In this document: positions 10,425 through 22,700 of the stretch, one piece after another
Layout of the letters: each line of letters starts with the position of its first letter
How positions within the stretch are numbered: the first letter of the stretch is position 1
Origin: Lingula anatina
Taxonomy: Eukaryota; Brachiopoda; Lingulata; Lingulida; Lingulidae
Direction of reading: 5' to 3'
NCBI RefSeq assembly: GCF_001039355.2
Contig: NW_019775621.1
Span: 1-28,668 of the forward strand
DNA: 28,668 bases
The notes under the pieces: generated by a model
The model's input: only the letters and a program-made list of their open reading frames with translations
Told to the model about the DNA's origin: nothing
Database searches by the model: none
Program-made: the position numbers and the translations under genes

Positions 10425-10634
10425 ATATATTGTTTTCGCCCCTGACGAGGCCTCAGGGCCGAAACGGCCGTAGGGCTTTTTTAAAAATAAAATGGAGAGA
10501 GGAAGCTAAGTTATTCACATTCTTGATTATACCAGCTCCCCACAGGCCGCCGCCATGGGTGGAGCACTTTTTCATGGTGTACTGACTTAATTTCCGCGAT
10601 ATATATTTATATATATATATATTTATTATTTTTT
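10425..10634 (+). mobile_element. Non-autonomous Penelope/retrozyme-like insertion
   Basis: About 210 bases absent from the otherwise matching copies at 8640 and 9460; the 3'-flank match stops at CAGTTTAAGAAGA and resumes at TTCCATCAGCAAAATTGC. The insert is flanked by TA-rich runs (10421-10430 and 10600-10630), which are frequent Penelope-like target contexts. It carries a hammerhead motif at its left end followed by CTTTTTTAAAAATAAAAT. No reverse transcriptase or GIY-YIG frame is present, so it is either a truncated Penelope-like element or a small retrozyme. Confidence 0.65.
10438..10476 (+). ncRNA. Type I hammerhead ribozyme, minimal stem III
   Basis: Every element of the hammerhead is visible. 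The core CTGACGA is at 10442-10448. Stem II pairs GGCC (10449-10452) with GGCC (10457-10460) around a TCAG loop. GAAA follows at 10461-10464. Stem III is only A-U plus C-G (10464-10465 with 10470-10471), optionally extended by G-C, closing on GGCC. The cleavage triplet is GTA (10470-10472). Stem I is GCCC (10438-10441) with GGGC (10473-10476). Penelope-like elements and animal retrozymes are known to carry such minimal versions, which usually work best as dimers. A single copy may therefore cleave weakly. The match of core and three stems is visible; activity is not shown. Confidence 0.85.
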
Positions 10635-11156
10635 TTCCATCAGCAAAATTGCAAAACATGCACTTTATGACACAATGGGTTAAAATGGAATGCCAACTGA
10701 CTTAAAAAGTACAAATTTAAACATATGTCACATCATTTTTGTCTAAAAATGAAAAAAAAAATATATATATATATAATCCATCAGCAAAATTGCAAAAAAG
10801 TGCATTAAATGACACAAATTATTCTAAAATGCATTGGTTAAATTGGAAACTTAAGTAACTTGCATGTACAAAGTGTATATCATTATTAAAAAATTAACGT
10901 CTTTTTTTAATGCAAAATTATACAAAATCACCTTTTAGAGATCAATGTTACCATCACAGCACTAAAAATAACTTCAAATGACAGCAATCAAAAATATACA
11001 CAAAAAAATTGCATGATTTACCAAACTATACAAATTCTAAGGATGGAAACAACTGACACATTGCCTTTGTTTAAATATTACAAGTACAATTTGGATTGTA
11101 CTTTGCTTTCAAAAGAAATGTGCACATATTCAATATTTGTATAAATATACATTGAT

Positions 11157-11516
11157 TTATCTTGCATTAAAGCTGATTGGTTGTGTTGCATCCACTGGTT
11201 TTTCATCCTCCTCAAAATCAGGCTCTGGTTCAAGTTTGTCTGCAATGTGACCTTGACCTGTGGTTTTCAATGCCACTTTGAAGTGCCACAATGGTTCCTT
11301 GGCACAGTCACAGGACAAGAGTGCCTTGAACATAGCACCGAATGCTCTTTCCCTTGATTGTGCATTAGCTTTTTTAATTTCATCCATCTGGTTTTCATCA
11401 ATAACTTCCTTTTCATACAGATAATCCAACAACCGGACTGGGTCGTAGACTTCTTCTTTGACAAATGTTAAGTTCTTGCGTAGACATCTAAACTCATCTC
11501 CCCTATTCTTACATAT
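11157..11516 (-). CDS. Roc-COR gene exon 7: CARD-like domain and stop
   Basis: The exon enters in phase 0 after the acceptor CGTCTTTCAG and ends in TAA at 11157. It encodes 119 residues. The pattern F-x-x-L-x-x-N-L-x-F, then LLDYLYEKEVIDENQMDEI, RAFGAMFKALLSC, and HFKVALKTTGQGHIADKL follows the six-helix CARD layout, including the late ALxxTGQxHIAxxL helix. An acidic tail (EPEPDFEEDE) follows. CARD domains assemble by homotypic contact with adaptors or caspases. No partner gene is in the window. Confidence 0.88.
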   Translation of the reverse strand: MCKNRGDEFRCLRKNLTFVKEEVYDPVRLLDYLYEKEVIDENQMDEIKKANAQSRERAFGAMFKALLSCDCAKEPLWHFKVALKTTGQGHIADKLEPEPDFEEDEKPVDATQPISFNAR

Positions 11517-14500
11517 CTGAAAGACGAATAATAATAAATATCAGCACACACCATGATGAAGTAGTATCTTTCACATGGAAATGGAAAAGAATCTGCACCT
11601 ACAATGTATTACTACTGCCATTTAAATAAACATGGACAGAGCACATTCACATTGAGAAGAGCCGAGGCTCAACAAGGCCGAGACCTAAATATGGCGGACA
11701 TACATGAAAGAAAAACTGCTTAATCCTTTAATGTTCTCTCAATGACATTCAATGGCATTCATTGAGAGACCATTAAAGGGTTACGCAGCCTGCCTTAAGG
11801 GTGGGAGGACATCTACTGAACCACATCTGGGTACATAAAGGTCCTATATGTAGGGAATGGAATTCACTTTCACTTCTACTAAGGATACATTTGACTTCTT
11901 TTAAAAAGGAATTCAAGACTTCTTTTTAGTAAAATTTTTGAATAGAATTTTTATGTTTCATAAAAGACTTTTTACAGTAAATGATAAAGTAGCATTTTTT
12001 ACTCTATGATATTTGTTTTAATTAATTTTTCCTATTTTTATCAATTTTTTTCTTTTCTTTTTTTTTACTAGCCTTTATTATTATGTATTCACTTTGCATT
12101 GTAAAGCATCCTGAACAGGTATGGGTTTTAGACTCAAACTATTATTATTATTATTAAAGGTGCCTGCTGTTTCCTTGCTTGGCACACATCGGAGTGCTTT
12201 TCTAGTTTAAATATATATTGATTTATCTTGCATTAAAGCTGATTGGTTGTGTTGCATCCACTTGTGTATTGTCCTTTTCAAAATCAGACTCAGGTTGAAG
12301 CAGAGGTAAAATACCTGGTTTGAGAGTGAAATCTGTTTATCATATGCTTGTCTTCAGTGCCTCTAATGGCGGCTGGGCACTAACCTACCCAGGAAGTTGA
12401 CACCATCTACATCAAGGCAAATCAGGGACAAAAATATGCCAGCCATATTGTTATTTATTGTCAAATACACTGCAGAGAGTAGTGCAAATCCACTGCATTT
12501 ATAAGAACTGGAACTTACGTTTAACACTCCACCTTTAAAATGACCACTGTTCCTTCAAGCCTTTTGAGGAATAAAATCAGAGATGCACAGCTGCCAAGAT
12601 TTGGAAGGACAAGCTACATAATTCATTATTTCTCAATGTGCATCACACATTGTATTTTGATTATGGAAAAAGGACCATTTTAGGGAAAGATTTAAGTTGC
12701 TGGGAGCAAGTGGTAGCTCCTGACCCAGTGCTTGGACAATACAGATATAGTTGGTTTTTCAAGTCCGTCTTACTATAGCTCATTAAATATGTTTTCTAAT
12801 CAGGTTTTTTATTGGCTTTCCCAAAGGCAAGTATGGGTCTTCTCAAATAGGAACAAATAATTGTTGACTGCAGCGACAAGAATTTTAATATAACGTAATC
12901 CTCCTGCTTTTTGTAAAAATTACTAATAAGCCGTACAAAAAACTTTTTGGTTTAGTTTCAATGGGAATATTTTACATGAACATGTTATAGAACCTTTTAG
13001 GAAATGAGAAAAATGCTTGGCCAGGCCTTCAATATACATGTGGGGTACAAAAAGTTTTCTTTATTTGTTAAAGACACAGGTAGCTTTCTAAAATCGGCAT
13101 GATCAGTTTACATATACCATAATTATTGTTGTTGTTTTTTTTTTTTTTTTGCACAATTTTGGTGATGTCCGTGACATAACTTTAAAACTGTATTTTTGTT
13201 TTACCTTAAATTTACTGAATGGCTTTGCTTGAATAAGAGGTACATTATTTTTGAAAATTGGCACGATTAGTTTACATAAAAGGTAATTATTCCATTTTTT
13301 GCACAATTCTAGTGATGTTCACCCCATATATACCAAACCCTACTTTTGTTTTACTTTAAATTAATTGAGTGGCCTTGTTTGGTAAAGCAGCAGTTTGCTT
13401 TCAAAAATGAGCATTGTCAGTTTACATTTATGGTAATTATTCTATTTTTTTAAGGGTGAAATTTTAATTTTACACAGTGGCTTTAATATCACATAGATTG
13501 GAATTGAATTTGCTAGTTTTTCAATGTACATGTTACCTGTAGTACTTACTGTAGGAGGAAAAGAGTGATTGTACTATTTTAAAGCATTATGTAACAGTGC
13601 ATCAAAATAGGCCAAAACATTATTTTGTGCACTTTTTTCTGCATAATATTTAAGCATTTGACAACTTTGCTGCCTTGTCTCCTGTATGGTGTCTGTATAT
13701 TTGTCAGCTTTGCTGTCTAGTTGTAAGTTTGAGAATAAAAATAAAACACAAACAGTGAGGTAGAAAATAAAAAAAAAACGAGTCTTACATACACATGCAC
13801 AAGGTGAGTACAAGCATGGCAGTAGTATCCAACTGGAGTACCACACACGCAGACAACGCTCATATCTGTTTTTCTTTTTTATTTTTATGGTGACCAAAGA
13901 TGCAGGTAATGGCTATATGTACTAACACGCTGTGTCTGTACATATAATGTCTAATGACTTGTAATTTTTTCTGTAAAAACTTACTTTTAGCCCTAACATA
14001 TAAATTTATTCTTTTAATTGATCATACTTTGAATTTATACTTTCTTTTTACTTTAACTGTTTAACAATAGCAAAAGTGGAGTTAACCAATACAGTCTAAA
14101 CAACACCCACCTTCATCTCTATGACAACAGCTGAAGAAACATGCCCCTCTTTACTCAAGAACTTCACCAGCTTCAACAGATGTTTCAGAGAGCAGTTCAC
14201 CTTGCAGAAGACAATGTCAAATCTGGATGGCCTATCTGGTCTAAACATATCCTCAGCACTGGGGATGGTTGGGTCAGGATGATGGGTATGAGTATATCTC
14301 AAAACTTTTCTCCACACTTTATCCTGCTGGAATGCAGCATTTAACTCATCTGAAACTTTTTTGCTGATAAATTTATAGTTCTTCAATTCTTCTGGTGGTT
14401 GATTCCTGTGCTCTCTGAATTCATACTGACTTGGACTTTGGAACATTTGTGGGCATGACTGACTTTGAAGAGATGAATGGCCTTGACTTAGTGGGAAGAT

Positions 14501-17297
14501 CCCTTGACCTGTTACCTTATTATCAGTATGGATAGGGTTTTCAACAGTGTATCTCTCACGATAATAGACTTCCCTCTGAAAAGAGGTACATGTACTTCTC
14601 TGGGTTGGTGTTGATGTAGTTTCTGACCTGCTGGATTCAGGTGAGGGTGGCAGGGACACTTGACTCTTGCAGCAAGCATACTGAGCAGTAGAATCCTGAC
14701 CAAACTGCAGGTGTCCCTTTGATTTTGAAGTACCTGTTTTTTTCTGTAAAAGCAATTTACAAAAACAGTGGTCAAAGCCCCCTTTTTACATCAAAATAAA
14801 ATGAGAAAATGAGAAATAAAATAAGAAAAGGAAATTAACTCAATTCCAGAACCTCTCATGAAACATATCTGAAAAATATCTTGCCTATGATGTTCATTTG
14901 CTTATTAGAGCAAAAATAACTCTTCCTTTGAAATTCAAAATTCCCCAAGAAATACATTGTAAGCAACGCATGGAAATATATTATGGTGCATTTTACCACT
15001 AAAATGGCTGTTATTGTAATAAAACTAAAATCTGTGCTAATCAATCAGGCTTTCGATGCCTTTTTTTCATGGTTGTCAAGGCAGCCTTTGCCAATGACAT
15101 TGGGATGTCATGCGGATTCTCGCGTTCATTTAATACAAAAAAAAAAAAAAAAAAAAAAAAACAAATGACAGCATAAGAAAGCAGACGCATGATGCAATCC
15201 TAAGCCATAAGTTTCAAGTTTTTGTACAGTGCATTGGACGACGAAAAGTCCAGAATCGCACACATTGTAGATATTAATGCATTTTGAGCAATAAGACGAT
15301 ATATCTTATGATTCTTATATTATTGTTATATAGTGTTGTTGTTGTCTGCTTTTCCTGCAGTTTTAAGTAGGTCACCATAAATCGCGCTTGATATCGCATG
15401 ACTGTGCAATGTCAGAGAGGGCTCTGTCAGTTAAAATCTCTTAAGAAAGCGAAACGTTTAGGAAAGCAAAAAGCGAAACGTTTAGGAAAAAAACCCAGGA
15501 CTAACTTTGAATGCAGGAATAGGGTCGTTGACCATTGGTTACTATGGGAAAATTGCCGTTTACTCTAGGTAAATCCAATTTTTGGCCAAAACGAAGAGTC
15601 ATTATGACTTTAAGATATTAATCCAATGTGGCTTTTTTTTAACCTGCTTTGTTTATCCCCAATTTTAACAAATTATTTATTTTTGCAAAGTTTTATATGT
15701 TTATATCAAAACTCATCATTTTTTATCACAAATTTACCTCCTCTGCTTCTTCAAACCATATGTGACAATGCTCAACAGAAAATGGTCGACGGCAGCTAGA
15801 GCACCCTATTTTAGGATACTTTGGCAAAGACTCCTTCAGATCTGGACTCAATTCCATCCAGTTCTTACATTCAGTGTGATAGATGAGACAACTGGTGCTA
15901 AGATCTGGACAATATAATCTGGCTACCTTTGCAAGCTGTTCTTCAATGAATTCCCGTGCTGCAACATACAAATCTTTGGAGGAGTGGGGCTTGTTTAAAT
16001 CCTGCATCTCAAGACGGATGCTGTATGGTCTTTTCCACAAGGTGAGCACAAGCATGGCAGCAGGATCCAATTGCAGTCGCACACAGTTGGCAAGTAGACA
16101 ACCCTCATATAGTTCATATCTGTGTAGACAAGCAGCAACTAGCCTATGAAATAGACAGTTTGGGAGAAATTTCTGCTGGGACACATAACATAAAGAAGTT
16201 TGAAGAATGTCCCTATCTTGGCTGCATATTGGTGTTTCCTCTTGGACCTTCTTGGCTTGACAAGGGACAAAATACTGGGCAGAACCAGACTTGCTGCACT
16301 TGGGATGTTTACTGATAATATCAAACTTCTCCATGACGTGCAAAATTGCCTTCTTGTTTTCATAAAGAGTAGGGTCATGATGGACCTTCTTATCCCAAAC
16401 TGCACTGACCAATTTCTCATCCAAGATGGCTTTTTCATGGAGCTTTTCCCAAAATTCATGTGTCTTGGAACAGCGATCCTCATACTTAGGCAATGTTATT
16501 ATGGAGCTAAAAGCATTAATAAGCCACTGTGGATCTAAAATTACAATGTCCTCAAGTCCTTTTTCATCAAAATAGATCACCTCTCCCAAAGCATGAAGAA
16601 ACACTAGACATGCCTTGACTTCTGTCAGGTCTGTCATGGAAATGGGTTCCATTCCTGCTAATCGTAAGACATCATCCAGCTTCATAACCATTTTCTTACT
16701 TTGTTTGCGCAGCTGAGACTCTAATTCCAGCCATTTGCAGGGATGGTCTTCTCCCCAATAAGGCTGTTCTCTTGCAATGCCCATTACGCACTCTTTGAGG
16801 ACATTCAGTTCAGGATCATTTTCATCAGTAGCATTGACCACGAAGTATTTCTTGTTATAAACATGATGGTTGTGGCTGTGCTTCCCTTTCAAATGTTGCC
16901 GTACATTTTTGCAAAATACTTCAATCTGGAAAGAAGTATAAGATAGAAAACTTTAGTTCACACAATTTTTCACGTAAAATGGCACATTACAGCTGGTCCT
17001 TCCAGTAGAAAAAAGAACCATGCAGTTAAAATAAATGTCTTACTTAGGCATAAATATGAAAATGAATAAAAATTTGACCATGTCCAGTTTTATACATGGA
17101 CTCTGTTTAAGTCCCACAGGCAACCCAACACAGGGTTCTGCTTAAACAAAGCACCAACATCAATGGCACAGTGACCACAAGACGATATTACTAGTTTATA
17201 CATTTGGCGATTAGTCAGTATTTTACTATTTACTTAATCACGGTAAAATCTTGAAAATTAATGTTTTTAATTGTGTAAATCTGACTAATTTTTCAAA

Positions 17298-17348
<51 letters not shown>

Positions 17349-19377
17349 CACCATTACCTCAGGTTCTGTAAGCTTATCTTTGTGGGTACCAACAATAATC
17401 ACAGGTGGACATTCACTTTCGTCCACAGTTTGGCCAGTGGTAAAGCTGTGGACAGAGTCCAACCAGTAGTCACTGTGTTCTGAAGAAGACAGAATTGTCC
17501 AGGATTAACAAAACTGGCACATGATACAGAAATTATAGGACTTCATATCTGAAGACCTGAAATAAAAGTTCATTCAATCTACAGAATTGTTAATGAGGAC
17601 CATGATTATGTGTCCATAATCATCAAAGAAATGAATTATGAAATTTCTATTAAATAACTTTTAATTATTAATTTTATTCTTGAACATTAACACTGACAGA
17701 GATGATTTTATTCCAACATCATAAACAAGGCAGCAAAGTTGTTAAATATGTACCGACAAAAAGCAGAAAATAAAAATGCACAAAATAGGATGCTATCAAT
17801 GCATAATGTTTAACTGCATAGTCAGCATCTAACTTTAATTCTGCGCAACAGGTAATGGCGATGAAGGTAACAAGACAAACATGAAACTACCTTTAGCAGT
17901 CTGTGGCACTGTTTTGTCAAGCACTGGGCCCTCAGGTGACTGTTTGTAAGTGGATATCTCTTTATCAAGTTCACTGCTGGCATCCCATACCAGTAAATAT
18001 ATTGCTTTTGGTGACAGGAAAGTTTGGTGTGTAGTGTAATATACATGCTGGCCCCCAAAGTCCCAAATTGAAAGCTGAAATTTGCACTCGTCTCTTTCCA
18101 CATCATCTTGACCTTCAAATAATCTCTTTACTACTTCATGGATCTCCTTAGCATCTTCTGAAATGTCAGTCTGATCAATGTCAAATTCAAGATCAGATTC
18201 AAGACATGATGCCTGTTTTGACAAATTTTCATCTGGATTTTCACCTGACTCCATCTCTACAGAGCGTGCCATCACACAGATTTTTGACTGTTTAGGTAGA
18301 CTTGAAATATTACATTCCAATTCAGGTGCTTTTTCACCGCAGGCATTATGCTTAAAGCCTGTAAACAATTTTAATACACATTGCATTGGTGAACATGACA
18401 ATACTCTTTATACACATTTCTATTACTAAAATGTAAAGTAATGTCAAATTTTTAAAATATATGTTATCCACATTAAATCTTCCACTTGAAGCTTACTTGA
18501 TAATTATTATAATAACTGATGTTTACTTTGAACAATCTTGAAAGCATACCTGTAAAATTCCTTTAATAATTTAGAAAAAATAAGCAATCTTTTAATATCT
18601 TTTCACACAAAAACTTACTTTTTTTAATGGCTTCAGCTATAAGCGAATGACTTAAGTCATGTTCTTTATCTGAAATATATATATGTAATGTATATAACAT
18701 AGCCTTTATTTTATACATCTGTTTTTAGAATCTACTAATGAATGATACATGATTGTGCACATATTCCTACAATTGCAGCTTTATAGTTTGTTATATATGA
18801 CCCCAAACTCATGCAGATGAAAGAAGACCCCAAGTGCAACTTCTTGCCATGTTATACATGCATGGAACTATGCAGCTTAAGAATACTGACATAGAAATAT
18901 TTTTACCCAGAATACTACTTTTTTTTTTACAAAATTTTGGTCCATTTTACCTAAGTATAAGTCAAAGGTATAATCCAATGCCACATTTGAATTCTCCATG
19001 TGTGATTTACGGTAATGTACCATGAATTTTGTACAGAAGAAATTAATTAAAGTAAGAAAAAGATTTTTTTGGTCAAAAATCATGAAATGGAGGGTATTCA
19101 GAAATTCCAAATGTTTGAATTTCACAAAATTCTGTCATTTATGACTGGAAGTTGTCTGTCCCTCACTAGGCCTTATGATATCTTTTCCTGACAATCTCTG
19201 AGGCAGTCATTGTATAAAAGGCAATTGTGACCCAACATGGAAACATGTACTTGCACCTGTGCGGACCAAGGTGCAAGATAATGATGACCCAATGATCGGT
19301 ACTGTTGGCTAGGGACACAAAACAGTATCGTAATCAATAGTGTCAATTTTCAAGGGCGATTCTTGCAGCCAGAAAGT

Positions 19378-19425
<48 letters not shown>

Positions 19426-19660
19426 CGTTTTTTTTTTGAAAATGATCCTGGCACTCAGAAAGGAGTGGACGAAGGGAGAGACGGCTGGCGCTTAGCACCT
19501 ACCCTGACCAGATAACCTTCATTGTGGAAGCCGGGCTTGGTGTTACTGTAGCTCCTCTAGCTCCGTGTACTGTAGCCGAAATGACAGCTGATCAGTGTCT
19601 ATGGCAACCAGGTTGCCTTCATCAGTGATAAGCTTCTACTGCAACCAGGCCCCCGTTTCA

Positions 19661-19713
<53 letters not shown>

Positions 19714-22700
19714 TCAGTCGGTTTCCCTTACTATGAGTTTGGTCGCCAACGTAATAAAGTCCTTACGTCACAAAGTCCCATTTCACGAAGAATCTAAAAG
19801 ATGATACGTCGTTTTTTCTTAGCTGCTAGTCGATGATGTCTAGCCTCCTCGGGAGGAGACTTAGGTCAGCAAGCTGAACTAAAACTCAGTTAATGAGAGC
19901 ATAAACAACAAAAATTTGGAAAGAACATACCTCCTTCAAGATATTGTGTAATAATATCCTTGAATCGCACTGACATTTACTGAATATTTATAGAAAAAAT
20001 AAAATGCATTTTCACCCAGCTGATAGCGGGTTTGTTATGTTTTTTGACTGCTAGACATCCGTCAGTTATATGTAAGTTAAACTAATCAATTAAATTCAAA
20101 AACAAACTTTGTTTATGTTTTGACTAATTTTTATTGTTGATAAACGATCATTCTCGACCGAAAGAGACCATGAAACATCATGTCTTGTGAAACTTTAGGA
20201 ATTTTTACATCTTCGTTTCACGAGCTAGGACTTAAGATTCTTTGTGAAACACTCCTAGTTGACTGCAGTGTAGTCGACCTAGCTAGGTCACTCAGCTCGA
20301 GCTAGTCACCTACGGACTTAAGATTCTTTGTGAAACTGGGCCCAGGTTCATTGCCTTCACCGTTGAAGTCGGGCGGAGCTTCACACACCGCACATCGGTA
20401 TGTACTGGTAAAGAGCACAGGTACATGTAGCCTTCTCCACAGCAGTCAAACAGTGTATTAAGGTCTCTCTCCGCCATGCGCTGGGACCAAGATGACCACT
20501 GATGTCTACGATCAAATATACTAGGTTTGGGGGGGGGGGAGATTTATGGCCCCTGGGTGCTGGGCTCTTTATCAACAGTTCTGTGGTTGCATTTTGCAAC
20601 CACTTTTTTTCACTCAGACAACCCAACCTTGACCAGCAGCTGTCAGACAACAAAAATGATTTCTTAGCACATAGTTGCGCCAATGCATAAATGAAAAAAG
20701 TGTGTACATTTTGTCATTAAATCGTCTTTAAACAAACATGCAAGTAATCGTTAGGAAACCAAATACAGTAACGAAGTCCCTTGAACTATTATAAAAATTT
20801 CCTTATCGTAGCGCTAAGATTGCTCACGATCCCCCTTTGACGATTTTCCAGTCTGTCTTTTTACTGTCTCTCTCAGATCGCTAACGATAAGGCAATTTTC
20901 ATACTAGTTCAAGGTACTAATTAAAGACAAGAAAGCAACTAGAGGATCACAGAGGCGATGCCGCCTCCGGATATTGTACCACCAGCGCATTCGTATGGAC
21001 CCCCCCCCCAAAAAAAAAGGGGCACCACCACCAGTCTTGTGCTTGACAAGCTCTATAAAATGCAATCAACAAGAGTTCTCAATATATGCAAAAAATATAA
21101 CTAAAAATGGTACAATCAAGCAGATTTTCAAATGGACCTGCATTTTCCTACCATTGATCACTCCTGTGATTCTCTAGACAAAAGGCCTATTGGTTTTCCT
21201 TGAAATGTGTTGTCAGTGGTACATATATGCTGACAAAAGAGAAAACCTATGGGCAACATCGGGCACATCTCTGCTACTTTTGAAGATATTAGGGGCAAGA
21301 AAATATGCAAAGCTCAGTTCATGGTGAAAAAGAAGGTCAAAGGTCAATTTCAATATCACAGTTAGATTGCAAGTGTATTACTTCCTATTCAAGTTCAATA
21401 GTAACTATGGCCCTATCTCTGCCAGTTTTGGAGATAAAAGGGAACAAATATTTGCAAAGTTCAGTTCATGGTAAAAAGTACCGGGGTAGGTCAAAGGTCA
21501 ATTTCAAGGTCACAGTACAGTAAATTGCCGGTATATGACTTCCTATTCAAGTTCAATAGTAACTTTGGACTTATCTTTGCCAGTTTTGGAGATAAAAGGG
21601 AACGGAAATTTGCAAAGTTCAATTCATGATGAAAAGTAGGTCAAAGGTCAATTTCATGGTCACACTTAGATTGCCAGTACATGACTTCCTATTCAAGTTC
21701 AATAGGAACTATTGCTGAAAACTCTGAGGGCAATGCAGACCAATTGGCCTGCTTAGATCTGAAAATTGCAGGCCCGGACAAGATATTGCCGGCCCGAATG
21801 TTTTTTGCATTAATTTGTATTTTACCCTATTTCGCGTAAAAATTGCGCACTTTTAACTTCTGCTTTATACACTTTAAAAGGACAGTTAAGTAGCAATTAG
21901 GTGATTAAAAATCAAATAACTGCTCTTTCAATAGATCTTTTATTGAAGAGACATTTTACTGCTCAGATAACATCTGGGTAATATGACCTAAAGGTAAACT
22001 AAAGGCCAAAAAGGCATCAAAACTCACAGAAAACAAATTTTCCATAGGTAAACTGCAGTTTTCCTGGACTAACCTTAAACCAGGCCTTGATTGAGCTAAA
22101 TCATCCGCCTAAACTACCCAAGAGCACTTTTCCAAGTTTTGAGTTTCTTACAGCAGCTTTAGACAAAGTGTCAATTATCCCAACCTACACATGACTTTAA
22201 CTTGCATTAAATAGAGCTTGACAGTAAATTGTATTTTTCAAACAAATTATGGTATTTACCTAACTCTTATGGTTGAGGAATAAGTTTATTGCTTTTTTAA
22301 GAAATCATAGACTTGCCCTTCAAGAAATCGACGGAATATAGCTCTTTTTCAAATCTGAATGGGCACTGTAAAAAACGTATGATAGCTAAAGCTAAAGCTC
22401 ATAGGTGCACATAGCACATAGGTGTGATATTATGTGAAGAATAAGTGTTGTAAAATTCAGTCCAAGCAGTTGCGTATATTTTGAGATAAAACGCTTTAAA
22501 TGTGCAGCAAACCGTAACGCTAATCCCTTCAAGAGCTCGACGAAAACCGGAAGTGCATCGTGACGTCACTTGTACTTGGAAAGCTGCTGGGTGATTTTCC
22601 GATGAGAAATATTTCGTAGCTTATACAAATGTTCAGAAAATGACAATGCAGATAAAAGAAAATTCACTAATCATCCTCACACAAATCGCACGCCACGTGT

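Larger units (their letters stand above)
9892..10760 (-). repeat. Tandem unit 3, interrupted by the hammerhead insertion
   Basis: Holds a hairpin pair (9972-10054 and 10073-10206) and the 3'-flank copy 10219-10424, which resumes at 10635-10755 after an insertion. It then meets a more diverged copy (10777-11156) that is directly continuous with the real stop codon and so is probably the original 3' UTR of the Roc-COR gene. Confidence 0.8.

Noticed and set aside
13574-13897. A 107-codon minus-strand frame
   Set aside because: It is a chance frame joining a COR exon fragment to an R1 repeat copy; neither is read in its ancestral frame throughout and there are no splice signals.
19560-19640. CTGATGAAGG on the minus strand as a second hammerhead core
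   Set aside because: No GAAA and no closing stems follow.
20381-20683. A 100-codon minus-strand frame in the intron
   Set aside because: Pro/Lys-rich middle comes from the G-rich run, no family resemblance, no splice sites.
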